Shown here piece by piece: positions 26,063-33,906 of a stretch of 64,000 nt of DNA. Both the position numbers and the translations under genes were made by a program. Numbering within the stretch: the first letter of the stretch is position 1; every line of letters begins with the position of its first letter. The notes beneath the pieces are model-generated. The model saw only the letters and a program-made list of their open reading frames with translations, was not told the DNA's origin and did no database searches. The DNA lies in contig NZ_CP019687.1 of assembly GCF_002003265.1 (NCBI RefSeq), positions 558,001-622,000 of the forward strand, in the 5' to 3' direction. Source of the DNA: Paenibacillus larvae subsp. larvae (GTDB lineage Bacteria; Bacillota; Bacilli; Paenibacillales; NBRC-103111).

Positions 26063-26377
26063 ATGGCAGTACCTACTTCAAAATTATTGAGAGAATATTT
26101 AGGAGAAGCTTATGAAGAATCGGATGAACAATTGATTCAGCTATATATTGAAACGCACCAGTTTTATCGGCGACTCCAAAAAGAAATCAAAAATTCAGAG
26201 CTTATGTATGAATATACCAATAAAGCAGGGGCCACAAATTTAGTGAAAAACCCCCTTTCAATCGAACTGACAAAGACTGTTCAAACACTGAATAACCTGT
26301 TGAAATCACTTGGATTAACGCCTGCTCAGCGCAAGAAAGTTGCAGGTGATGAAGATGATGACTTCGACGAATTCTAG
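26063..26377 (+). CDS. terS: Terminase small subunit (P27 family)
   Basis: 104 residues: a helical body (QLIQLYIETHQFYRRLQKEI) and the P27 C-terminus SIELTKTVQTLNNLLKSLGLTPAQRKK. It recognises phage DNA for packaging. Ribosome-binding site AAAGGGGGG. It overlaps terL. Confidence 0.9.
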   Translation: MAVPTSKLLREYLGEAYEESDEQLIQLYIETHQFYRRLQKEIKNSELMYEYTNKAGATNLVKNPLSIELTKTVQTLNNLLKSLGLTPAQRKKVAGDEDDDFDEF

Positions 26378-28082
26378 TCTTCCGGGGGTCTTATCGCAAC
26401 CTTCTTCCGAGTTATTGACGAATTGGTATGCTGAGCAGGTGGTACAAGGTCACATTTTGGCAAGCCATAAGGTGATGTTAGCTGGAAAAAGGCATTTAGA
26501 TGATCTAAAAAGACAAGGAAGTAAGGACTTTCCCTATGTGTTCGATGAGGAAAAAGGCCATCGTCCCATTGTCTTTATAGAAAGGTTCTGTAAACCATCT
26601 AAGGGAAAGTTTAAACAGATGATCATGCAACCCTGGCAACATTTTATCCTTGGCAATCTGTATGGCTGGGTGCATAAAGAAACGGGATTAAGACGCTTTA
26701 CAGAGGGTCTTATTTTTATTGCCAGAAAAAACGGAAAATCGGGTCTTGCATCTGGAATTTCTATTTATGGTTGCACAAAAGATGGCGAACGCGGGGCTGA
26801 TGTGTATGTATTAGCCAATAGCATGAAACAGGTTCGCAAAACCATCTTTGATGAATGTAAGAAAATGATTAAGGCATCCCCTCAGCTTAAGAAAAAATTA
26901 AAAGCATTGAGGGATGTTATTGAATACGAGCAAACCAACTCAATCATTGAACCTCAGGCTTCTGATTCAGAAAAACTGGACGGATTAAACACGCACTTAG
27001 CCGTATTTGATGAGATTCATGAGTATAAAAATTACGATTTAATTAACATCATCAAGAACTCAACAGATACACGGGAACAGCCATTATTGCTTTATATTAC
27101 GACTGCCGGCTATCAGCTAGACGGTCCCTTAGTGGATTATTATGAGCTTGGTGCAGATGTCCTTGAGGGCGTAGTTTCAGACGAACGTACTTTTTATTAT
27201 ATGGCTGAATTAGACAGCGAAGAAGAAATTGATAACCCCGAAATGTGGGGGAAAGCCAATCCTAACTTAGGGGTCACCTATGACCTTGAAAAGCTGAAAA
27301 ATGCGTGGGAGAAAAGAAAAAACATTCCTGCTGAACGATCAGATATGATTGTCAAACGGTTCAATATTTTTGTAAAAGCAGATGAAATGTCTTTTATTGA
27401 CTTCAACACGCTTAGGAAAAATAACAAGCATTTAGATATCGATTCCTTAAACGGGAAGACGGCTATAGGATCTTTTGACCTATCAGAGTCAGAGGACTTC
27501 ACCTCAGCTTGCCTTGAATTTCCGCTGGATACGGGAGAAATATTCGTGTTGTCTCATTCCTGGATACCTCGAAAGAAAGTGCTGGCTAACAATGAGAAAA
27601 TACCATACATGCAGTTTGTAGAAGATGGATCGTTAACGGTTTGTGAAGCCGAATATGTGGAGTTTGAGATGATTTATGACTGGTTCGTTAACCATTCCAA
27701 AACATTCAGTATTGAAAAGATCGCTTACGATAGGGCGAAGGCATTTCGTCTGGTTAAGGCTTTAGAATCCTACGGATTTCAAACCGAGATTGTCAGACAG
27801 GGAGCCGAGACACTAACCAAACCACTTTCCGACTTGAAAGAAATGTTTTACGACGGAAAAGTGATTACGAATGAAAATAAATTACTCAGATGGTATATCA
27901 ACAACGTGAAATTGACTCAAGATAGTAATCGAAATTGGCGGCCAACGAAACAAAACAGATACCGGAAAATTGACGGTTTTGCAGCGTTATTAAATGCTCA
28001 TGTTTTCGTCATGGAAAAGCTTGTAGCGCCGCAAGGGAATGGAAACATTGAATTTCTTTCTGTGGGTGATCTCTTTCATTGA
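26358..28082 (+). CDS. terL: Terminase large subunit
   Basis: 574 residues from ATG 26358 (ATG 26355 is equally possible), after AGGTGAT. The ATPase has a Walker-A-like IARKNGKSG and Walker B LAVFDEIHEYK; the C-terminal nuclease has GSFDLSESEDF and an acidic site near KIDGFAALLNA. It drives DNA into proheads and cuts at cos. HK97-type (Terminase_1 family). Confidence 0.94.
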   Translation: MTSTNSSLPGVLSQPSSELLTNWYAEQVVQGHILASHKVMLAGKRHLDDLKRQGSKDFPYVFDEEKGHRPIVFIERFCKPSKGKFKQMIMQPWQHFILGNLYGWVHKETGLRRFTEGLIFIARKNGKSGLASGISIYGCTKDGERGADVYVLANSMKQVRKTIFDECKKMIKASPQLKKKLKALRDVIEYEQTNSIIEPQASDSEKLDGLNTHLAVFDEIHEYKNYDLINIIKNSTDTREQPLLLYITTAGYQLDGPLVDYYELGADVLEGVVSDERTFYYMAELDSEEEIDNPEMWGKANPNLGVTYDLEKLKNAWEKRKNIPAERSDMIVKRFNIFVKADEMSFIDFNTLRKNNKHLDIDSLNGKTAIGSFDLSESEDFTSACLEFPLDTGEIFVLSHSWIPRKKVLANNEKIPYMQFVEDGSLTVCEAEYVEFEMIYDWFVNHSKTFSIEKIAYDRAKAFRLVKALESYGFQTEIVRQGAETLTKPLSDLKEMFYDGKVITNENKLLRWYINNVKLTQDSNRNWRPTKQNRYRKIDGFAALLNAHVFVMEKLVAPQGNGNIEFLSVGDLFH

Positions 28083-28096
28083 GAGGGGGTGGAAAT

Positions 28097-29332
28097 GTGA
28101 GATGGTTTGGAAAAATGAAATCTGCCATGAGAGGGGCTATATCAGGCTGGAAAGGCGGCTCCGGTGATTTCTCCACGTGGTTTGGGAGAAGGTTTTGGGG
28201 GATAGATAACACGAAACTGGCCACAAATGAAACCATATTTAGCGTGGTGAGCCGCCTTGCAAATGCGCTATCCTGTCTGCCACTGAAACTATACAAAGAC
28301 TATGACATTCAGATGAATGAGATAGCGGATATGCTGATTCATCGCCCAAATCCCAATATGTCAGGGTTTGAATGGCTGAATAAAATGGAAGTATCCCGCA
28401 ACGAAACAGGGAACGGCTATGCTGTGATTATGAGGGACATTAGGCTACAGCCTGAAGCTTTAATTCCGGTTGATCCGGTTTATGTTACGCCTATTCTCAA
28501 TCAAGACGACGGTCATTTGTGGTATGAAGTACGGGGAATAGACGGAACGTATTATATCCATAACATGAACATGTTTCATGTGAAGCACATCACGGGTACG
28601 GCTCGCTGGAAAGGGATTAGTCCCATTGAGGTGCTGAAAAATACGTTGGAGTATGATAAGGCTGTCCAAGAATTTAGCCTGTCCGAAATGCAGAAGAAAG
28701 ACAGTTTCATCCTGGAATATGGAGCAAACGTAGACACTGAAAAAAGACAGCGAATTGTGGATGATTTCAAGCGATTCTACAAAGAAAATGGCGGAATTTT
28801 GTTTCAGGAACCAGGGGTAACAGTGAAAAATATGGAGCGTAAGTATGTCGCTTCAGATACACTGGCTTCTGAAAAAATAACACGTTCGAGGGTCGCAAAC
28901 GTGTTTAATTTACCAACAAGTTTTTTAAATGAAGATAGTCAAGGAAGTAATGCAGAGCAGATGATGATCCAGTTTGTCCAAATGACGTTAACGCCTACCG
29001 TTAGGCAGTATGAGCAGGAAATGAATCGAAAACTGCTCACGTCCGAAGAAAGACAAGCCGGATATTACTTCAAATTTAACCTTGGCGCACTATTACGCGG
29101 AGATACAGCGGCAAGGACGCAGTTTTATCAAATGATGCTCCGAAGTGCTGGGATGAAGCCAGATGAAGTCAGGATGTATGAGGATTTGCCACCAGAAGGC
29201 GGAAAGGCAGCTGAGCTTTGGATCTCCGGTGACATGTATCCATTAAACATGGATCCAGCAGAGCGAAAGGGGGTGAAAGAGCGTGGGGAAACCGAAAAAG
29301 AACACGTTTTGGAAGATGAAGATGTCAGCTGA
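28097..29332 (+). CDS. Portal protein (HK97 family)
   Basis: 411 residues from GTG 28097 after AGAGGGGGTGG. It shows NETIFSVVSRLANALSCLPLKLY, GNGYAVIMRDI and RVANVFNLPTSFLNEDSQGSNAEQ, typical of HK97 portals. It forms the dodecameric gate for DNA entry. It overlaps the protease by 50 bp. Confidence 0.93.
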   Translation: MRWFGKMKSAMRGAISGWKGGSGDFSTWFGRRFWGIDNTKLATNETIFSVVSRLANALSCLPLKLYKDYDIQMNEIADMLIHRPNPNMSGFEWLNKMEVSRNETGNGYAVIMRDIRLQPEALIPVDPVYVTPILNQDDGHLWYEVRGIDGTYYIHNMNMFHVKHITGTARWKGISPIEVLKNTLEYDKAVQEFSLSEMQKKDSFILEYGANVDTEKRQRIVDDFKRFYKENGGILFQEPGVTVKNMERKYVASDTLASEKITRSRVANVFNLPTSFLNEDSQGSNAEQMMIQFVQMTLTPTVRQYEQEMNRKLLTSEERQAGYYFKFNLGALLRGDTAARTQFYQMMLRSAGMKPDEVRMYEDLPPEGGKAAELWISGDMYPLNMDPAERKGVKERGETEKEHVLEDEDVS

Positions 29333-30038
29333 CGGTTCCAGTTCAGCGGACATATTTATTTATGGGGATATCGTTACCTATCAATGGGATGAAGTCGACA
29401 CAAGTGCAACCTCTTTTAAAGAGGATTTAGATCGCCTGGGTGACCTATCGACGATCAACCTCTATATCAATTCACCTGGAGGGTCTGTTTTCGAAGGAAT
29501 TGCTATACACAATATGCTGAAACGGCACAAGGCGAACGTACATGTTCATGTGGATGCTTTAGCCGCATCGATTGCCAGTGTCATTGCCATGGCAGGTGAC
29601 ACGATTTATATGCCTAAAAATAGCATGCTGATGATTCATAATCCTTGGATTTTTGCCTGGGGTAACGCCTCGGAAATGAGAAAAATAGCCGACGATCTGG
29701 ACCGTATCGGCAATTCCAGCAAACAGGTGTATTTGCAAAAAGCAGGGGATAAATTATCCGATGAAAAGCTGCAGGACATGCTGGATGCGGAAACGTGGCT
29801 ATCTGCCGATGAAGCTTTTGAATACGGCTTATGCGATGTAGTTCAGGAAGCTAATACGATGGCTGCATCTATAAGTGATGAATTCATAAATAGATACAAA
29901 AATGTTCCAAAACAGCTTATTTCACAGCAAAAAACACCTATTTCAGTGGGTGATATGGCAAAAAGACAACAAATTGCCGATGGAGCAAAGGAAAATGTGA
30001 CTTATATCAATACAATCTTAGGAGGAATATTTGAATGA
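29283..30038 (+). CDS. ClpP-like prohead protease
   Basis: 251 residues from GTG 29283, after GGGGGTGA. The catalytic serine is in ALAASIASVIAMAGD, the histidine in MLMIHNPW, and LYINSPGGSVFEG is the ClpP core. It matures the prohead by removing the capsid delta domain. The stop overlaps the capsid start by ATGA. Confidence 0.93.
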   Translation: MGKPKKNTFWKMKMSADGSSSADIFIYGDIVTYQWDEVDTSATSFKEDLDRLGDLSTINLYINSPGGSVFEGIAIHNMLKRHKANVHVHVDALAASIASVIAMAGDTIYMPKNSMLMIHNPWIFAWGNASEMRKIADDLDRIGNSSKQVYLQKAGDKLSDEKLQDMLDAETWLSADEAFEYGLCDVVQEANTMAASISDEFINRYKNVPKQLISQQKTPISVGDMAKRQQIADGAKENVTYINTILGGIFE

Positions 30039-31177
30039 AAACATTGTACGAGCTTAAACAAAATCTAGTTACTGTTGGCCAACAGCTTAAAAAAGTAGAG
30101 GAGCAATTGGCTGAAAAAGCCATTGATCCTAATGCATCCATGGAAGATATTCAGGCTTTGCAAGGGTCTAAATCTGATTTAAAAATGAGGTTTGACGTTA
30201 TTAAAGAACAACATGATGCACTTGAGGCTGAACAAAAGGCAAAATTGAAGGCTAATTTTGAAGCTAAAGACAATATCAATTCAGTTGATGATCCAAAGCA
30301 ACGTGCTATTAAAGCAAAAGCCGAATTGATCCGTTCGGTTATGCGCGAACAATCTGTATCAATTGATGTTAGACAAGCATTAGGTGATAACGATACGACT
30401 GGCGGTAACAAGTTCTTGCCTAAAACGGTATCAACGGACATTTTGGTAGAGCCAACTGTAAAAAACCCGTTGCGTGAACTTTCATCCGTCACACAGATTA
30501 CGAACTTGGAAATCCCCAAACTCCATTTCACACTGGATGACGATGACTTTATTGCGGACACCGAAACAGCAAAAGAAATGAAGGCAGATGGAGATACCGT
30601 TACCTTCGGACGAAATAAATTTAAGGTGCTTGCGGGCGTTTCTGAGACGGTCATCAATGGTTCAGATGCTAACTTGGTTTCGTACGTCGAGACAGCACTA
30701 CAATCCGGTGTTGCCGCAAAAGAAAAGAAAGTAGCTTTCACAACGAATCCCAAAACAGGGGAAGAGCATATGTCTTTTTATAAATCTGGAATTAAAGAAA
30801 TCGTGGCAGAAAATATGTTTGATGCCATTACCGATGCGATTGCGGATCTTCATGAGGATTACAGGGAAAATGCTAAAATCGTCATGCGTTACCAGGATTA
30901 CAAGAACATTATCAAAGTCTTAGCGAATGGTAGCGCAACGTTGTATACGGCACAACCGGAACAAGTATTGGGTAAGCCGGTTGTGTTTTGTGACTCTGCT
31001 TCCAGTCCGATCATTGGCGATTTCAATTACTCTCATTTTAACTATAACTTAAATGCCCTTTACGACCGGGATAAGGACGTAAAAACAGGAATTGAACAGT
31101 TTGTGGTCACAGCGTGGTTTGATCACCAAATCAAATTGAAATCTGCATTCCGGATTGCTAAAGTTAAAACTCCCTAA
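30035..31177 (+). CDS. Major capsid protein (HK97 fold)
   Basis: 380 residues. An N-terminal coiled-coil delta domain (about residues 1-95) is followed by the HK97 core (KFLPKTVSTDILVEP...IPKLHFTLDDDDF...GKPVVFCDSASSPIIGDF). Cleavage by the upstream protease is expected near residues 95-110. The gene ends K-T-P-stop on CCC-TAA, with an open +1 frame beyond it. Confidence 0.95.
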   Translation: MKTLYELKQNLVTVGQQLKKVEEQLAEKAIDPNASMEDIQALQGSKSDLKMRFDVIKEQHDALEAEQKAKLKANFEAKDNINSVDDPKQRAIKAKAELIRSVMREQSVSIDVRQALGDNDTTGGNKFLPKTVSTDILVEPTVKNPLRELSSVTQITNLEIPKLHFTLDDDDFIADTETAKEMKADGDTVTFGRNKFKVLAGVSETVINGSDANLVSYVETALQSGVAAKEKKVAFTTNPKTGEEHMSFYKSGIKEIVAENMFDAITDAIADLHEDYRENAKIVMRYQDYKNIIKVLANGSATLYTAQPEQVLGKPVVFCDSASSPIIGDFNYSHFNYNLNALYDRDKDVKTGIEQFVVTAWFDHQIKLKSAFRIAKVKTP

Positions 31178-31310
31178 TCCGTCTCCGGGGGAACCGGAGA
31201 GACCAGACAAACCCGAACAGCCAGAACAACCGAAGAAGGAATTAGCGGAAGCTGAACCTGCTGGAACACCAAAGCCTAAGCGGCGTAAGGCGGATGATGT
31301 GAATGGGTAA
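31176..31310 (+). CDS. Likely +1-frameshift C-terminal extension of the capsid protein
   Basis: The +1 frame after the capsid CCC-TAA encodes 44 residues rich in Pro, Glu and Lys (NPSPGEPERPDKPEQPEQPK...). It has no start with a ribosome-binding site (a TTG at 31155 lacks one). The frame fills the whole gap and ends inside the first codons of the next gene (ATGGGTAA). CCC-U allows tRNA-Pro to re-pair on CCU. Listeria phage PSA uses +1 frameshifting in structural genes. Translation is inferred. Confidence 0.6.
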   Translation, partial: NPSPGEPERPDKPEQPEQPKKELAEAEPAGTPKPKRRKADDVNG

Positions 31311-31566
31311 CATCTCTTTGGAAGAAGTGAAGGAATACCTTCGAATTGATGATGATGCCGGGGATCAAACGCTAAGTACGCTCCTGGAGTCAGCCAAAGA
31401 ATATCTTGCAAATGCTGGAGTAAAAGAATCAAACAATTATTTATACAAGCTTGCCGTGATGGTGTGGGTCTCCATCTATTATGAAATGGATGATAGGACG
31501 CTGGATAAACTCAAACAATCGCTGCAAACGATGATTTTGCAATTGAGGGAAGTGCCTGCAACATGA
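31303..31566 (+). CDS. Head-tail connector (HK97 gp6-like)
   Basis: 87 residues (SLEEVKEYLRIDDDAGDQTLSTLLESAKEYL), the Phage_connect_1 pattern. It forms the ring below the portal. The stop overlaps the next gene. Confidence 0.88.
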   Translation: MGNISLEEVKEYLRIDDDAGDQTLSTLLESAKEYLANAGVKESNNYLYKLAVMVWVSIYYEMDDRTLDKLKQSLQTMILQLREVPAT

Positions 31567-31883
31567 ATCCGGGAAAATTAAACCGCCGGATCACATTTCA
31601 AAAGCACGGTGAAACGACGAATGAAAACGGGTTTAAAACAGATGGCTGGGTGGATGTGCAGACGGTTTGGGCGTGCATCAAGACGCTGAAAGGGAAAGAA
31701 TTTTATGAAGCCTCTACTACACAGAACCAAAATACAACACGGTTTATCATCCGGTATCGAAAAGGGCTTCACCCTGACATGAGGATCAAATATAATAACC
31801 GATATTTTGATATTGAAGCCATCATTAATGACGACGAAATGAATAAAACCCTGACGATACACGCCAAGGAGAGGGTACAATGA
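31563..31883 (+). CDS. Head closure protein (SPP1 gp16-like)
   Basis: 106 residues (NRRITFQKHGETTNENGFKTDGW...IIRYRKGLHPDMRIKYNNRYFDIEAI). A stopper that closes the filled head. Overlapping starts and stops on both sides. Confidence 0.88.
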   Translation: MNPGKLNRRITFQKHGETTNENGFKTDGWVDVQTVWACIKTLKGKEFYEASTTQNQNTTRFIIRYRKGLHPDMRIKYNNRYFDIEAIINDDEMNKTLTIHAKERVQ

Positions 31884-32272
31884 GCTTTCAAGTGTCTGGT
31901 ATGGAGGAATTATTAGCCCAACTCCGCCATATGGGAGAAAAAGGAGACAAAATAAAAGAGCAGGCCGAGATGGAAGGTGCAAAAATCATGCAGCAAGCCA
32001 TCAAGGAAGGTACTCCTATTGGTCCTCATACCAAACACGCTAGAGACCATGTAGAGATTGAAAAGATAGACGACGGCATGATAGTGGGCTACGGTGAAGA
32101 GCATTTTTACATGCTTTTTCTGGAAGCCGGGACATCTGAGCGATATACAAAAACAAAGAAATACAAAGGTAAAGTATCCGCAAGAGGAAATGTAGAGCGG
32201 ATCTATAATAGCAACGAGAAAAAGGCACTGAAAGCTATGCAGGAGGCGGTGAAACGTGAGTTGAACCTATGA
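31880..32272 (+). CDS. HK97 gp10-like neck/tail protein
   Basis: 130 residues (MEELLAQLRHMGEKGDKIKEQ...HFYMLFLEAGTSERYT), the gp10 family pattern of the head-tail joining region. Confidence 0.85.
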   Translation: MSFQVSGMEELLAQLRHMGEKGDKIKEQAEMEGAKIMQQAIKEGTPIGPHTKHARDHVEIEKIDDGMIVGYGEEHFYMLFLEAGTSERYTKTKKYKGKVSARGNVERIYNSNEKKALKAMQEAVKRELNL

Positions 32273-32598
32273 CCATACAAAGTTTGATACTTAGCAAACT
32301 AAGGGAACTACCCGTTCCAGTGGCGTTTGAGACGCATTTTGAGAAAGAGAATATGTATGTGGTCTTTTTTATCAACGACGAACGCCCGCTGTTTTGTGCA
32401 GATGACGAAGAGCAACTGACCAAGTACTTTATCCAGGTTGATATCTGGTCAAAAGGGGATTACACGGAAATAGAGAAACAAGTTAAGCAGAAGATGCAGG
32501 AGCTGGGTGCCATACGGACAAGTGCGTTTGGTCTTTATGCTCCCGACATACAGATGTATCAAAAAGTCTTGCGTTTTGTGATGAGCATGCCTGCCTAG
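32269..32598 (+). CDS. Tail terminator-like protein
   Basis: 109 residues, in the position and of the size of tail-completion proteins (LPVPVAFETHFEKENMYVVFF...IQVDIWSKGDYTEIEKQVKQKMQELG). The 3' end overlaps a hairpin with a T tract. Confidence 0.75.
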   Translation: MTIQSLILSKLRELPVPVAFETHFEKENMYVVFFINDERPLFCADDEEQLTKYFIQVDIWSKGDYTEIEKQVKQKMQELGAIRTSAFGLYAPDIQMYQKVLRFVMSMPA

Positions 32599-32610
32599 GC
32601 GTGCTTTTTA
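32585..32610 (+). terminator. Hairpin with T tract before the major tail gene
   Basis: GCATGCCT pairs with AGGCGTGC (one G-U) around GCCT or less, followed by TTTTTA. It overlaps the previous gene end and may reduce readthrough into the tail genes. Confidence 0.6.
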
Positions 32611-32633
32611 TTTGTAAACAAGGGGGAACAACT

Positions 32634-33230
32634 ATGGGAGTACCGATTGGGGTAAGGAATTTATATGTAGCCATCTTAAAAACCGATGATAAAAATGGTG
32701 CGACGTACGACAAACCCGTCCACCTGGCTAAAGCGGTTGAGATCAGCGTAAAACCGAATGTTTCATCCACCACGTTTTACGCGGATGACCAAGCATCTGA
32801 ATCTGAATCCACATTGGCCGACATTGAAGTAGAGATTACGGTAGATCAAATTGGATCTAAAAACGCCGCCATGCTTCTGGGGGCTAAAGTGGATGAAAAC
32901 GGAGTGCTGGTTTGGAACAGAGATGATCAAGCGCCATATGTTGCATTTGGCTATCAAGGATCTGAGTCCGGTAATGCACATACGTATGTGTGGCTCTTGA
33001 AAGGGAAGTTCGCTCTGCCAGAAGAGAGCAGAAAAACAAAAGGCGAATCCATCGAGTACCAACCTCCAAAACTTACCGCGAAATTCTTACCGCGTGATTA
33101 TGACGGAGACTGGAAAAGAACCGTCAATAGCGGAGATGAAAATATACCAAAAACCGTAATAGAAACATGGTTTGATCAGGTTTATGAAAAGAAGAAGGTA
33201 GTACCGCCAGCAGGTGGAGGAACTAAATAG
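32634..33230 (+). CDS. Major tail protein
   Basis: 198 residues from ATG 32634 after AAGGGGGA. It has the phi13/TP901 pattern (VGVRNLYVAILKTD-like start, VEISVKPNVSSTTFYADD, AFGYQGSESG). It builds the tail tube. Confidence 0.88.
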   Translation: MGVPIGVRNLYVAILKTDDKNGATYDKPVHLAKAVEISVKPNVSSTTFYADDQASESESTLADIEVEITVDQIGSKNAAMLLGAKVDENGVLVWNRDDQAPYVAFGYQGSESGNAHTYVWLLKGKFALPEESRKTKGESIEYQPPKLTAKFLPRDYDGDWKRTVNSGDENIPKTVIETWFDQVYEKKKVVPPAGGGTK

Positions 33231-33242
33231 AATATTTTGTTA

Positions 33243-33272
33243 GGGGATAGGCATTCTTGCCTCCCCCCTTTT
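33243..33272 (+). terminator. Terminator after the major tail gene
   Basis: GGGGA and AGGCA pair with TGCCT and CCCC around TTCT, followed by TTTTTTATTTTT. It would lower expression of the chaperone and tape-measure genes relative to the tail tube. Confidence 0.8.
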
Positions 33273-33301
33273 TTATTTTTTAAACATCGAAGGAGGAAGT
33301 T

Positions 33302-33673
33302 ATGCCTACATTATCGGAAATTAAACGGCCAAAAGGGGTACAAATTGTCTTTGAGGGTGAAGAAAACCCACGTACTTTACTTTTTGACATGAATGCAATG
33401 TGTGTGCTCGAAGAAAGATTTGGAGATGCGTTAGCGGCTTTTAACAAAATGATTGGCGGCCAAGGTGAAGATGAAAACAAGCCCAACATCTCTTTTGTTA
33501 CATTACGTGCATTACTTTTTGCTGGGCTTGCTCATGAAGATGAAGCGCTAACCGAACAGCAAGTAGGAGCCAAAATTGGTTTCGATAATATGTCTGAGTT
33601 AGCGGACAAAATTATAGAAGCCTTTAACCTAAGTATCCCTGGGGAACAACAAAATAGCGGAAAAAACCAGTAA
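33302..33673 (+). CDS. Tail assembly chaperone G
   Basis: 123 residues (LFDMNAMCVLEERFGDALAAFNKMIGG). Ribosome-binding site GGAGGAAG. It ends at TAA 33671-33673, four nucleotides after the slippery heptamer A-AAA-AAC. Confidence 0.88.
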   Translation: MPTLSEIKRPKGVQIVFEGEENPRTLLFDMNAMCVLEERFGDALAAFNKMIGGQGEDENKPNISFVTLRALLFAGLAHEDEALTEQQVGAKIGFDNMSELADKIIEAFNLSIPGEQQNSGKNQ

Positions 33674-33888
33674 CGTCCCAAACCGATGAAAAGGTCGATT
33701 GGGACGTTTTATATTATTTCGTTACCGTCACTCTGCAAAAGAGTGATGACTTTTTTTGGAAAAGTACCCTGAAACAACTCAATATGCTCATGAGTGTGCA
33801 CAGAAAACTAAACATGACAGAAGAAGAGCGGAAACAAGAAGAAGCGCGGGCACAAGAAAAACAAGTAGCCTATCATTACTTATTTTAG
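33302..33888 (+). CDS. Tail assembly chaperone GT (programmed -1 frameshift product)
   Basis: The canonical slippery heptamer A-AAA-AAC lies at 33661-33667. After a -1 slip the frame continues for about 72 codons (KKPVTSQTDEKVDWDVLYYF...KSDDFFWKSTLKQLNMLM) to TAG 33886-33888. The D-x-LYYF...DFFWKSTL pattern matches T domains of lambda-like GT proteins. No other start can explain this frame. Confidence 0.87.
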
Positions 33889-33906
33889 CGGCGAGGGGGT
33901 GAAACG

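Noticed and set aside
30151-30753. 200-codon - strand frame opposite the capsid gene
   Set aside because: Shadow of the capsid coding frame; no start signal.
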